DNA of 10,431 nucleotides from an uncultured Acidimicrobiia bacterium (GCA_937900165.1 CALCCX010000584.1:1-10431), one strand, 5' to 3'. Positions 1 to 6,302 are shown, numbered from the stretch's first letter. Numbers and translations are program-made. Notes: generated by a model from the sequence alone, not told the origin.

Positions 1-249
1 GAGGTCGAGGAAGCTCCCATAGTCAGGGACGCGGCCCCCGTTGCCGAAGGATTGGCGCTCCTGCTTGTTTTGGACGGCCAGCGTCTGGCCGTGTCGCAGG
101 TCATTGGAGGACGCTTGGAAGAACTGGTCCTGTTATCGCCCGATGAGGGCTTCGGTGGGCTGAGGGCGGTCTTGGTGCCTGGAACCGATGCGTTACGAGC
201 TGTCGGTCCCGATCACGGCCGGATGACCGTGTGGGAGTGGATTCCGTAG
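1..249 (+). CDS. C-terminal part of an unrecognised protein (partial, 5' end outside window)
   Basis: The plus-strand frame is open from the first base and stops with TAG at 247-249, giving about 82 residues. A TTG at 52 could be an internal start, but the frame stays open upstream of it, so the gene probably begins outside the window. The third codon positions are mostly G or C and the product is acidic and hydrophobic in alternation (for example LALLLVLDGQRLAVSQV and the end MTVWEWIP), which looks coding. I recognise no family, motif, signal peptide or membrane segment. A strong hairpin 56 bp downstream (305-339) fits as its transcription end. The overlapping minus-strand frame at 101-319 is Arg/Ser-rich and looks like a shadow. 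Confidence 0.5.
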   Translation, partial: EVEEAPIVRDAAPVAEGLALLLVLDGQRLAVSQVIGGRLEELVLLSPDEGFGGLRAVLVPGTDALRAVGPDHGRMTVWEWIP

Positions 250-304
250 CCTGATAGCTACGCTCCTCGCCCAACTCTGAGGGGTCGGATCGGGTGACAA
301 GAAA

Positions 305-339
305 TAGGTGGGCGGGCACTTCGGGTGCCCGCCCACCTA
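305..339. terminator. Bidirectional terminator hairpin between convergent genes
   Basis: A perfect 15-bp inverted repeat (305-319 with 325-339) has a five-base TTCGG loop. It lies 56 bp after the plus-strand stop at 249 and 25 bp after the minus-strand stop at 365. Read on the minus strand it is followed by a T-rich tail (TATTTCTTGT), so termination is more convincing for the minus-strand gene. On the plus strand there is no T run. Confidence 0.7.
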
Positions 340-364
340 GTGAATGTTCTCGGTTGGGATCAGA

Positions 365-556
365 TCAGACTTCGGAGACAACGCCACGGTTGCGGGGGAA
401 CCGCACCGGGCTGTGGTTATAACAATAGGGCCCGTGGTTGTAGCGTGATAGCTTGGTTGCACAGTCGGTTGTTGTGCAAAACCTCGTGTCTTCGATGGTC
501 TTGGGGCGACGCCCCTTCATCCTCCGCCATGCCCGCAGAGTTGCCTGGCTCTCCAT
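365..556 (-). CDS. Small zinc-knuckle-like protein with an LSRYN motif (63 aa)
   Basis: The protein is short and basic, with a C-x4-C-x12-C-x2-H array: Cys27, Cys32, Cys45 and His48. The motif TKLSRYN sits between the two halves (CTTTDCATKLSRYN, then YCYNH). The spacing suggests one zinc site. I have seen similar Cys/His plus LSRYN patterns in small uncharacterised actinobacterial proteins, but no function can be assigned. The N-terminus is rich in Arg and Lys (WRRMKGRRPK), so nucleic-acid binding is possible but inferred. I chose the ATG at 554-556 because GGAG lies five bases upstream. The inner ATG at 518-520 has GGAGG directly abutting it, which is too close. The frame extends upstream to 670, but that part looks low-complexity. 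It lies downstream of engB on the same strand, and the 305-339 hairpin follows it. Confidence 0.7.
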   Translation of the reverse strand: MESQATLRAWRRMKGRRPKTIEDTRFCTTTDCATKLSRYNHGPYCYNHSPVRFPRNRGVVSEV

Positions 557-802
557 TGCCTCTCCAATCCCGCCCCCCGGCGAGTAGTCCCTGTTCTGGT
601 TCGTCGGCGGCGGTCGGGGCCGAGCCGCTGGTTCTTCCAGTTCGTTTTCATTATCGGCAATGGGGCCCATTCTGTGGAGTCACAATTCGTAGGCCCCCAG
701 AGTGGCTAGTCCACCACGCTGTGTGGTCACTAGCGTTGTCAACATGCCTCACGAAAGAGAGGCAGCTCGGCTGACTGAAATACCCGGAAAGGCAGTGGTG
801 GG

Positions 803-1396
803 TTACCGATCGAGGATGTGATTGACCACGCTGCGAAGGTCTTGGATTCCTGTGCGTTTGGAGGAACTGACCCAAGAGATGTGCGATCTGTCGACGTCGA
901 GCCGCGAGGCGAGTTCCTCGCTACGGCGATGGCGTTTCGAGGACCTCACCTTGTCCATCTTGGTTGCCACAAGACGGTATGAGCATTCAATGTGGTCCAA
1001 CCATTCGATGGTTTCCAGGTCGAGTTTGGTCGGCCCGATCTCGCCATCTATCAGGACTAGCGTGGTCGCGAGCGTGTCGCGCTCGATCAGGTAGGTTTCG
1101 ATCATCCCTGACCAACGGCGTTGCTCGGATTTTGATGCCTTGGAAAATCCGTATCCAGGAAGATCGACCAGCCACCGGCCTGACCCGGCCGGCTCTCGTT
1201 CATAAATGTTGATCAACCTCGTCGCGCCAGGGGTCTTGGACGTCCTGGCGAGATCGCGCCGATTGGAGAGGGCGTTGATCAAGGACGACTTACCTACGTT
1301 GGAGCGTCCCACCATCGCCACTTCAACGACGGAGTCCGGCAGCTGATCCATCCTCGCGGCGGATTGGACGAAATTCAGTCTGAGGGGGTCAGCCAT
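803..1396 (-). CDS. engB: EngB/YihA-family ribosome-biogenesis GTP-binding protein
   Basis: This 197-residue protein has the full G-motif set of the EngB (YihA/YsxC) branch of TrmE-Era-like GTPases. G1 is GRSNVGKSS at residues 30-38, the G2 Thr is in KTPGATR (54-60), G3 is DLPGYGFSKA (78-87), G4 is TKMDK (145-149), and a G5-like SSSKRTG lies near the C-terminus. These proteins act in the cytoplasm during late assembly of the large ribosomal subunit. The length is normal for the family. The ATG at 1394-1396 gives the usual N-terminal segment (LNFVQSA) ahead of the G domain, so it is preferred over Met16. The Shine-Dalgarno match is poor. The gene starts 21 bp after the bpa stop on the same strand, which suggests cotranscription, perhaps with coupled translation. 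G4 has Met where many homologues have Ala or another small residue. Confidence 0.97.
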   Translation of the reverse strand: MADPLRLNFVQSAARMDQLPDSVVEVAMVGRSNVGKSSLINALSNRRDLARTSKTPGATRLINIYEREPAGSGRWLVDLPGYGFSKASKSEQRRWSGMIETYLIERDTLATTLVLIDGEIGPTKLDLETIEWLDHIECSYRLVATKMDKVRSSKRHRRSEELASRLDVDRSHISWVSSSKRTGIQDLRSVVNHILDR

Positions 1397-1417
1397 GACG
1401 GTTCGTGCCCGTCTGTC

Positions 1418-1918
1418 TCAGAGGTAGGTTCCGGAGTGTTCGCCCGTATCTTCGCCTGGTTCCAAAGCACCTCGAGTCCGCATCTCGGCGAGCTGGGATT
1501 GCGCTTCCACTTGCTGATTCACCAGCGAAGCCTGGATGCCGTGGAAGAGGCCCTCCAGCCACCCGATGAGCTGAGCCTGTGCGATCCGGATTTCCGACTC
1601 CGAAGGCGCCTCACCTTCGGCAGCGAGAGGTAGAAAGATGTCATCCATTTCCATTCTTAGTTCTGGCGAGATGACATCCCTCAGTTGATCAAGCGAGCGT
1701 TCGTGAACCTCGAACAGCCGACGCCTGCTCGGCTCATCGGTTGGGGCTTGTCGAATCTCGTCCAGCATCGCCCTTGTCATCGACGCCATCCGGATCAGTT
1801 TGGTTGGCTGTGAAATCGCCGGTCCGCCAGCCCTGGGCTTGTTCTGCTCGTCTGCGACAACGTCGGGTTGTTTCGGTTGTTCTGACGGCGGTTGTTGTGG
1901 ATTCTGTGGGTCTGTCAC
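1418..1918 (-). CDS. bpa: Bacterial proteasome activator Bpa/PafE
   Basis: The 166-residue protein matches the Bpa/PafE family (DUF2587). This family forms an ATP-independent ring that docks on the 20S proteasome and opens its gate for unfolded substrates. Residues 1-33 are Pro/Gln-rich and probably disordered. The helical core starts at ISQPTKLIRMASMTRAMLDEIR (35-56) and includes the hallmark RIAQAQLIGWLEGLFHGIQ (111-129). A flexible tail ends in GTYL, close to the GQYL end of mycobacterial PafE; this Tyr-containing HbYX-like tail inserts into proteasome alpha-subunit pockets. The start is GTG at 1916-1918. A TAGACT box ends six bases before it and there is no Shine-Dalgarno, so the mRNA may be leaderless. 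engB follows 21 bp after the stop, and the HTH gene diverges upstream. No proteasome subunit or pup gene lies in the window. Confidence 0.95.
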   Translation of the reverse strand: MTDPQNPQQPPSEQPKQPDVVADEQNKPRAGGPAISQPTKLIRMASMTRAMLDEIRQAPTDEPSRRRLFEVHERSLDQLRDVISPELRMEMDDIFLPLAAEGEAPSESEIRIAQAQLIGWLEGLFHGIQASLVNQQVEAQSQLAEMRTRGALEPGEDTGEHSGTYL

Positions 1919-2220
1919 AGTCCCAGTCTAGGAGGGTGTTGGGGACGCGGGCTGCCGGATCGGAACCTCGACATTCCTGCTCAGAAGTCCGATGTTTCGT
2001 GGCATCCAATCGCCTAACGGTCTGTTCGGTGCCCGTTGATCGTTTCTCAAGCCTCGCGCTCAAATCACTGGTTATCGAGTATGAAATGCGTTAAACTAGC
2101 GTTGATCGTCACAGATGGTGTTATCCGCCGTCATAGATTACTCGAGGCCGGGGTTGGCCTGTGGACAGGCAACGCCAGGGGAAACGAAAATAGATTGAGG
2201 ACGCCAGAAGAAGGGACCTG
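1919..2220. other. Divergent intergenic region between bpa and the HTH gene (302 bp)
   Basis: No convincing ORF or RNA gene is seen. The bpa-side -10 candidate is at 1925-1930. On the plus strand, TAAACT at 2092-2097 within an AT-rich patch could be a -10 for the HTH gene, but no good -35 sits at 16-18 bp. Nearer the HTH start, 2153-2161 can pair with 2166-2173 (8 bp with one bulged G, loop TGGA), so the HTH mRNA may carry a structured leader of about 120 nt. All of this is weak. Confidence 0.4.
1925..1930 (-). promoter_or_regulatory. Candidate -10 box of a leaderless bpa-engB transcript
   Basis: TAGACT on the minus strand fits the TAnnnT pattern and ends six bases before the GTG start of bpa, which would put the transcript start at or next to the start codon. 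No convincing -35 is seen at the expected distance. Confidence 0.35.
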
Positions 2221-2469
2221 ATGGCGACGCTGACGAAGGTGAGCAACATGGCCGAGGACTTTCCGCCCATTCTCGATGCGTCACATGTCGCCGAGTTGTT
2301 GGGGATGAACGTTCAGATGGTTCGGAAATACGCGAGGGAGGGTCGAATACCCGCGTACCGCCTCCCTGGAGGTCGGACCTTCAAGTTCTTTCGAGACGAA
2401 GTGTTCGAGTTTCTGCGCAAGCATCCGGTTACGGACAACATTGAGGTCTCCGAAGACCTCGATGGGTAG
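2221..2469 (+). CDS. Small excisionase/MerR-type helix-turn-helix protein
   Basis: The protein has 82 residues. Positions 17-67 form a winged HTH of the HTH_17/excisionase type: LDASHVAELLGMNVQMVRKYAREGRIPAYRLPGG, followed by FKFFRDEVFEFLRK. Such single-domain proteins are DNA-binding regulators or phage excisionases; BldC of Streptomyces is a chromosomal example of the size class. No integrase or attachment site is nearby, so a chromosomal regulator is more likely. The ATG at 2221 is preceded by GAAGGGACCTG, a fair ribosome-binding site. The ATG at 2248 (Met10), after AAGGTGAGCAAC, is a possible alternative and would still leave the whole domain. The acidic tail (NIEVSEDLDG) is unassigned. 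The gene diverges from bpa and converges on the kinase gene. Its targets cannot be read from the sequence. Confidence 0.85.
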   Translation: MATLTKVSNMAEDFPPILDASHVAELLGMNVQMVRKYAREGRIPAYRLPGGRTFKFFRDEVFEFLRKHPVTDNIEVSEDLDG

Positions 2470-2474
2470 AAGCG

Positions 2475-2495
2475 GCCGGCGACTGAATCGCCGGC
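2475..2495. terminator. Shared terminator-like hairpin between convergent HTH and kinase genes
   Basis: A perfect 8-bp stem (GCCGGCGA at 2475-2482, TCGCCGGC at 2488-2495, loop CTGAA) fills the 27-bp gap between the HTH stop (2467-2469) and the kinase stop (2497-2499). There is no T run on either side, so its efficiency as a terminator is uncertain. Confidence 0.5.
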
Positions 2496-2496
2496 T

Positions 2497-3312
2497 TCAA
2501 ACAGCAACACGATCGCTGTGGGCCAGAACCGCGTCGAGACTCATCGCAACGTACCCGGCGCTTCCGTAGCGCTCGCCCTGGGAGGCAGCGATCATCCCGC
2601 TGAGCACGGCAGCCGCAGCCGGCGAAAGGTCGCCCTGAGATCTGATCGGCACCGCAGATCCGCGACGGTGGGCGATGGCCACCTCCAAGGGGTTGAGACC
2701 GTCGAACGGTTTGCGGCCGCTGACCATTTCGTAGAACGTCACTCCAAGGGCGTAGATGTCGCATTGCGGTGTGGCCGGCGCCCCAGATACTCTTTGAGGC
2801 GACATGTAGTGGATCGAACCGAATACCCCATCTGGCGAGGGTACACCGACCTCCGTGGCGATCCCGAAATCAGAAAGCTTCACGCCCCCGTCATTTCGGA
2901 TCAGAATGTTGCTGGGCTTTACGTCGCAATGAACTACGCCGCGGCCATGGATGTGACCGAGTGCCCTGGCGAGGGCTCCGGTGATTCGGATCGCGGTCGC
3001 AGGAGGAAGATGGCCGCGGCGCAGGATCTGATCGAGTGCCTCACCGGGTACGAACTCCTCGACCAGGTAGGGTCGAGGCCCGTGTTGGTCGGCATCCAGC
3101 AGCCTTACTACGTGCTGGTGGTCGATACGGGCGGCCAAAGCAACACTTCGAGTGAACCTGGCTCTGGCAATGGGGTCGCCTGCTGCCCGCTTTGACATCC
3201 GTTTGACGGCGACGGGCCGACCCAGGCGGAGATCACGCGCCTGCCACACCGCCGCATCTCTGCCGGCGGAAAGTCGTCGCTCGAGGCGGTAGCGATTTCC
3301 CACAGTTTTCAC
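2497..3312 (-). CDS. Soluble Ser/Thr protein kinase, kinase domain only, with atypical motifs
   Basis: The 271 residues are a single Hanks-type (PknB-like) kinase domain with no membrane segment or sensor domain. Core catalytic residues are present: VAVK Lys37, HCDVKPSN (Asp130, Lys132, Asn135), DFG at 148-150 and DIYALG at 185-190. Several usually conserved residues are changed. The Gly-rich loop reads LSAGRDAAV (14-22), with only one of its glycines. The alpha-C position reads RFTRSVALAA, with Ser56 where Glu is expected. HRD is HCD (Cys129), and the SPE/APE motif is SPQ (171-173). It may therefore be a low-activity, constitutively active or scaffold-type kinase; that is inference. The start is GTG at 3310-3312 with GGGAG five bases upstream. 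It converges on the HTH gene and lies downstream of the LysM/M23 gene. Confidence 0.95.
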   Translation of the reverse strand: MKTVGNRYRLERRLSAGRDAAVWQARDLRLGRPVAVKRMSKRAAGDPIARARFTRSVALAARIDHQHVVRLLDADQHGPRPYLVEEFVPGEALDQILRRGHLPPATAIRITGALARALGHIHGRGVVHCDVKPSNILIRNDGGVKLSDFGIATEVGVPSPDGVFGSIHYMSPQRVSGAPATPQCDIYALGVTFYEMVSGRKPFDGLNPLEVAIAHRRGSAVPIRSQGDLSPAAAAVLSGMIAASQGERYGSAGYVAMSLDAVLAHSDRVAV

Positions 3313-3460
3313 AAGATCTCCCTGTAGCCCTGTTGTTAGTCCCAGGGATCATTTAGAGCAAGGAGTTGTTGCCGAAATACCTGCGAATGGTGCGCCAGAC
3401 CCATACGAAACCGCGCCTAAAGTGATCAAGCCCACGCACAGTGGGAAATCGCGGAGGCGC

Positions 3461-3489
3461 ACTACACCAAGCCCGCCCCGCTACGTCAA
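3461..3489 (-). promoter_or_regulatory. Candidate sigma70-type promoter for the kinase gene
   Basis: On the minus strand TTGACG (3484-3489) is followed after 17 bp by TGTAGT (3461-3466). The -35 matches five of six consensus bases and the -10 four of six. The implied transcript has a leader of about 140 nt before the GTG at 3312. Identified by reading only. Confidence 0.3.
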
Positions 3490-3504
3490 GCGATGCCGAA
3501 CGGC

Positions 3505-3532
3505 GGATGGCGGATGGCGGATGGCGGATGGC
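3505..3532 (+). repeat. Tandem heptamer GGATGGC, four exact units
   Basis: Four perfect head-to-tail copies of GGATGGC lie three bases beyond the stop codon of the LysM/M23 gene (stop at 3536-3538, minus strand). The unit length is not a multiple of three, and the array is outside the reading frame, so copy-number change would not alter a protein. A partial flanking unit (cggc) suggests growth by slippage. Confidence 0.9.
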
Positions 3533-3535
3533 GCC

Positions 3536-4672
3536 CTACCCGCAGGCCTCGGCGAGCAGAGGGTATGGGTTGATCGGCTCGATGCCGCGGGGATGTACCT
3601 CGAAGTGCAACATCGGCCGGGCCCCTTTGGCGTTCCCACTATCCCCGACGTACCCGACGACGGTTCCTGCGGACACCTGGCCGCCGGCGCCAAACGAGTC
3701 GAGATGGGTTCCCCAATATACGGTCCCATTCGCGGTGGTGAGTCGGAACTGGAGGCCGCCGATCGTGCCGGTGATTTGCTCCACGAAACCGGCCTCGGGA
3801 GCGAGGACGGGTGTGCCGCGCGGAGCGAACAGATCGTTTCCCTCGTGGACGCGGCCATTATTCCTCGGGAAACCCCAGTCATTGAAGAAGGTCGCCCCCG
3901 GAACCGGACAAACCCATCCGCCGCCCGGTACCGTCAAGCGTTGACCGGTCCGAATCAGGTCGGGGTTCGCCAAACCGTTGAGGTCAAGCAGGCGGTGCAC
4001 CGATATGCCCTGTCTTGCGGCGATGCCGCCCAGCGTGTCGCCGGCGGCTACCACGTAGACACCAGAGCCTGAGTCGACGGGCGTGAAGGTGGGCGGTGCC
4101 GGAGACACCCTCAGGCGAGTTGTCACAAAGATGGTCGAGGTCGGGGTCATCCCGTTGTTGGCGGCCAGGCTCGACACGCTCACGCCGTACTTGGCGGCGA
4201 TAGAGGCGAGGGACTCGCCCCGCTGGACCAGATGGACCAGCGGGGCGGTTCCGCCGGTGGTGCCTGCGCCGGGGATCGAGATGACTTGTCCAACTTGGAT
4301 GCGGTTCGAGTTGGGGATCGCGTTCGCGTTCAGAAGCGCAGCGAGCGATACGTTGTGCGAAGCTGCGATTCCGCTGAGGATCTCGCCGTACCTGACGGTG
4401 TGCAGTTTGGTGGCAGCCGCTCCCGCGGCTCTACCGTGGATCTGGAGGGTTTGGCCGGCCCTGATGCGGTTCGGGTTGGAGATCTCGTTGTGGGTGACGA
4501 TGGCCGACACGGTTGTGTTGTTGGCCGCTGCTATCCCGCCGAGGGTGTCGCCCGGTTTGACCACATATGCAGCAGCACTGGCGGCTGCTGCGAGGCCCAT
4601 TGCAAAAAGAAGAACGGCGGCAGCCCTGACGGTGCGCCTGGTACGGTCGTCGAAACGAATAAACGCGGGCAT
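3536..4672 (-). CDS. Secreted four-LysM, M23/LytM-domain cell-wall protein
   Basis: The 378-residue protein starts with a signal peptide: basic residues to Arg16, a hydrophobic stretch at 17-31, and a likely cleavage after ASA near 33. Four LysM peptidoglycan-binding repeats follow at about 36-79, 91-134, 146-190 and 205-249, each opening with a V-x-x-G-(D/E)-x-L-type motif. An M23 (LytM-like) domain spans about 252-375. The zinc ligands are visible as HEGND (His276, Asp280) and LHFEVHP (His356), and GTHL supplies His323. The usual HxH motif reads M-L-H, so Met354 replaces one catalytic His; activity may be reduced, or the domain may work as an activator. Cys255 and Cys377 could form a disulfide. 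The ATG at 4670-4672 has GGAGG four bases upstream. The product probably binds and remodels or regulates peptidoglycan outside the membrane. Confidence 0.95.
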   Translation of the reverse strand: MPAFIRFDDRTRRTVRAAAVLLFAMGLAAAASAAAYVVKPGDTLGGIAAANNTTVSAIVTHNEISNPNRIRAGQTLQIHGRAAGAAATKLHTVRYGEILSGIAASHNVSLAALLNANAIPNSNRIQVGQVISIPGAGTTGGTAPLVHLVQRGESLASIAAKYGVSVSSLAANNGMTPTSTIFVTTRLRVSPAPPTFTPVDSGSGVYVVAAGDTLGGIAARQGISVHRLLDLNGLANPDLIRTGQRLTVPGGGWVCPVPGATFFNDWGFPRNNGRVHEGNDLFAPRGTPVLAPEAGFVEQITGTIGGLQFRLTTANGTVYWGTHLDSFGAGGQVSAGTVVGYVGDSGNAKGARPMLHFEVHPRGIEPINPYPLLAEACG

Positions 4673-4703
4673 TTACCCTCCACGGCTCCGCCCGCGGTCT
4701 GCC

Positions 4704-4731
4704 AACCTACCGCGGTTTTTTCGTTTGGCAA
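4704..4731 (-). promoter_or_regulatory. Candidate promoter of the LysM/M23 gene
   Basis: On the minus strand TTGCCA (4726-4731) and TAGGTT (4704-4709) are separated by 16 bp containing an A-run. This predicts a short leader of about 25 nt that includes the GGAGG site. CCGCGG occurs at both 4692-4697 and 4710-4715, flanking the -10, and could be an operator-like or hairpin element. Confidence 0.4.
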
Positions 4732-4889
4732 GACCCAATTCGAACTCGGCGGTCGGCGGACAGGGAACCAGACTGGTGGACAGGGGGTCTTTCTTTTTCG
4801 CTTTGCCCCCTATTCGACGGCACCGCTTCGCGATCTCCTAGCCATTCGGTGAGCCTCGAGGCGAGAAGGATTCGAGTGCTCCTAGGAAG

Positions 4890-5486
4890 TCAGCCTGCCC
4901 CGGTCGAAGTCCGGTTCAGTTGCTGGCGGTATTCGCGTTCCAGCAATCCCCAGACAGAGTGATCCAACCATTGATTTCTGATCCTGAGCTCCTCCCGCAG
5001 CACCCCCTCCTTCGTGAAACCGAGCTTGACGGCCACTCGCTCGCTTGGGGTGTTTCCGACTGCGATTCGCAGAATGATCCTGTGCATGTGCATTTCTTCG
5101 AAACCCACCTCGAGGATTCGGCGCCCGGTTTCGGTGGCCACGCCACAGTTCGTCGCCAATGAGCTGATCCAGTAACCCACCTCACCTGTTTGAAACGCCC
5201 TCGACGTAAACCAGATGGACATGTTGCCAACGTGCTCGTCTGGTTGACCGTTGGCCCTGATCGCGAAATCGTACGCCCGGCCCTCTTTCCATGCCCGAGT
5301 CGAATCTTTGACGAAATTCGTCGCGTCGAGTCGCGAATATTTCTTGTTGGCCCAAGGAAGCCACTCGTGAAGTTCATCGAACGATTCCACAACCGCGGCA
5401 TGAAGTGGTTCGACGTCGCGGCGGCGAAATGGTCGAAGCGTGAACCGATCCGTTGTTCGGTTGTGAGTCTCGAGAGGTCCGTGCAT
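4890..5486 (-). CDS. RimJ/RimL-family GNAT N-acetyltransferase
   Basis: The 198 residues form one GNAT fold of the RimJ/RimL (Acetyltransf_3) type, which uses acetyl-CoA to acetylate protein N-termini, amino acids or small molecules. Visible landmarks are FTLRPFRRRDVEPL (15-28), EVGYWISS (102-109) before the CoA loop, the degenerate loop TNCGVATETGRRIL (112-125), HRIILRIAVGNTPSERVAVKLGFTKEGVLRE (135-165) and a C-terminal WGLLEREY (179-186). The classical Q/R-x-x-G-x-G/A loop has TNCGVA here. The substrate cannot be inferred. The ATG at 5484-5486 lacks a Shine-Dalgarno, but TAGTCT ends seven bases upstream, so the mRNA may be leaderless. It diverges from the Nudix gene with 58 bp between starts. 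RimJ/RimL-like genes are often mislabelled as ribosomal acetyltransferases, so I give no symbol. Confidence 0.93.
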   Translation of the reverse strand: MHGPLETHNRTTDRFTLRPFRRRDVEPLHAAVVESFDELHEWLPWANKKYSRLDATNFVKDSTRAWKEGRAYDFAIRANGQPDEHVGNMSIWFTSRAFQTGEVGYWISSLATNCGVATETGRRILEVGFEEMHMHRIILRIAVGNTPSERVAVKLGFTKEGVLREELRIRNQWLDHSVWGLLEREYRQQLNRTSTGAG

Positions 5487-5493
5487 TGGCTGC

Positions 5494-5499
5494 AGACTA
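5494..5499 (-). promoter_or_regulatory. Candidate -10 box for a leaderless acetyltransferase mRNA
   Basis: TAGTCT on the minus strand ends seven bases before the ATG at 5486. It lies back to back with the -10 candidate of the divergent Nudix gene, 33 bp away, so the two -35 regions would overlap. Confidence 0.35.
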
Positions 5500-5532
5500 T
5501 CGCGGACGGCGGTGTGAAGGTTTTGCGGACCG

Positions 5533-5538
5533 TACTAT
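5533..5538 (+). promoter_or_regulatory. Candidate -10 box for a leaderless Nudix mRNA
   Basis: TACTAT matches the TATAAT consensus at four positions and ends six bases before the ATG at 5545. A transcript starting at that A would have no leader. The GTG at 5539 would then lie upstream of the transcript start. Confidence 0.4.
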
Positions 5539-5544
5539 GTGGGG

Positions 5545-6075
5545 ATGGTCGATTGGGATTTGCCTGGACTGTTCTCCAGGCCCCAGAAGGGAAATGGGGA
5601 GCCGCGGGCCGCGGTCCTGGCACCGCTGTTCGAACAGGATGGCGATATCCGGTTGGTGCTGACCAAGCGTCCGATGCACATGCCGACCCATCCGGGCGAT
5701 CTCGCCTTTCCAGGCGGCAAGCCGAAGCCCGGCGAGTCGCCGGTGGAAACCGCGCTGCGTGAGGCGCAGGAAGAAGTCGGGATCCGGCCGGAGTCGGTCG
5801 AAGTTCTCGGGTTTCTCGAGGAGATCCATACGGTTTCCTACGAGCGGATGGTCGTACCGGTCGTCGGTCGGCTCGCCCAGGTCCCCGACCTCGTTCCAGA
5901 CCCAACCGAAGTTGCCAGAATCTTGCTGCCCACCCTGACCGAGCTACGTGATCAGGGCCGGTGGCGTCGGGAAGATTGGAACGGTCACACCCTCGACTTC
6001 TTTGAACTCGACGGCGAAACCCTCTGGGGCGCAACCGCCCGAATGGTCAGACAGTTGCTAGGCCTCGACTCCTGA
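5545..6075 (+). CDS. Nudix hydrolase, CoA-pyrophosphatase (NudL/YeaB-like) type
   Basis: The 176-residue protein has a complete Nudix box: G58-x5-E64-x7-R72-E73-x2-E76-E77-V-G-I, which binds the catalytic divalent metal. Just before it, LVLTKRPMHMPTHPGDLAFPGGK matches the UPF0035-type signature of CoA diphosphatases (L-L-T-x-R, then H-x-G-x-x-x-F-P-G-G). These cleave CoA to phosphopantetheine and 3',5'-ADP. The core after the box (EEIHTVSYERMVVPVVG) and the length are normal for the family. Substrate choice within it is inference. I chose ATG 5545 rather than GTG 5539, because TACTAT at 5533-5538 would place transcription start at the ATG. No Shine-Dalgarno is seen for either. The gene diverges from the acetyltransferase and converges, over a repeat-rich gap, on hisN. 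Confidence 0.92.
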   Translation: MVDWDLPGLFSRPQKGNGEPRAAVLAPLFEQDGDIRLVLTKRPMHMPTHPGDLAFPGGKPKPGESPVETALREAQEEVGIRPESVEVLGFLEEIHTVSYERMVVPVVGRLAQVPDLVPDPTEVARILLPTLTELRDQGRWRREDWNGHTLDFFELDGETLWGATARMVRQLLGLDS

Positions 6076-6082
6076 AGGACTT

Positions 6083-6302
6083 GGGCAGGTTCTCATGGTC
6101 GGAACCGCCCCCTCCGGCGGGGGAGGAGATAGTTGGGCAAATGGGTGCAACAAGTATCTGTCCCCCCGTGCGCCGAGGTACGAGGCGTACGGTTGGGGGG
6201 ACGAGGCGCTCCGCGCCGGAGGGGGCGGTTGATTCCCATGAGTACGTGTGTCGGTGGGTTGGACTAACCCCGACGCAGTCGGGGCGGGCAGGTTCTCATG
6301 GT
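6083..6302. repeat. 17-bp direct repeat flanking a large inverted-repeat element
   Basis: GGGCAGGTTCTCATGGT occurs exactly at 6083-6099 and 6286-6302. Each copy is followed by a similar CCCCCTCCG-containing stretch (6109-6116 region and 6311-6319 region). Between the copies, 6103-6119 is the exact reverse complement of 6214-6230. The unit looks like a duplicated extragenic palindromic element. Confidence 0.8.
6265..6285. repeat. 21-bp direct repeat containing a 7-bp hairpin, copy 1
   Basis: The copy contains CCCCGACGCAGTCGGGG (stems 6268-6274 and 6278-6284, loop GCA). An identical 21-base copy is at 6407-6427. Confidence 0.85.

Noticed and set aside
737..742. Perfect TTGACA upstream of the zinc-knuckle gene on the minus strand
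   Set aside because: No TAnnnT-like -10 lies 16-18 bp downstream, so it is not called as a promoter.
325..774. Plus-strand open frame of 149 codons
   Set aside because: It begins inside the terminator hairpin and covers the zinc-knuckle gene in antisense; no coding signal of its own.
2221..2469. Phage excisionase marking a mobile element
   Set aside because: No integrase, attachment repeat, tRNA or phage gene is nearby; a chromosomal small regulator is the simpler reading.
4673..4740. c-di-AMP (ydaO) riboswitch upstream of the LysM/M23 gene
   Set aside because: Such wall-hydrolase genes often carry one in actinobacteria, but the conserved core was not seen, and the predicted leader is only about 25 nt.
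4083..4841. Long plus-strand open frame (252 codons) opposite the LysM/M23 gene
   Set aside because: It lies antisense to a well-supported gene with signal peptide, four LysM repeats and M23 motifs. Its product has no recognisable motif and runs on through the LysM/M23 promoter region.
4916..6034. Minus-strand open frame of 372 codons spanning the acetyltransferase and the Nudix gene
   Set aside because: It overlaps two genes with clear family motifs, and its product is Arg/Pro/Ser-rich, typical of a shadow frame in G+C-rich DNA.
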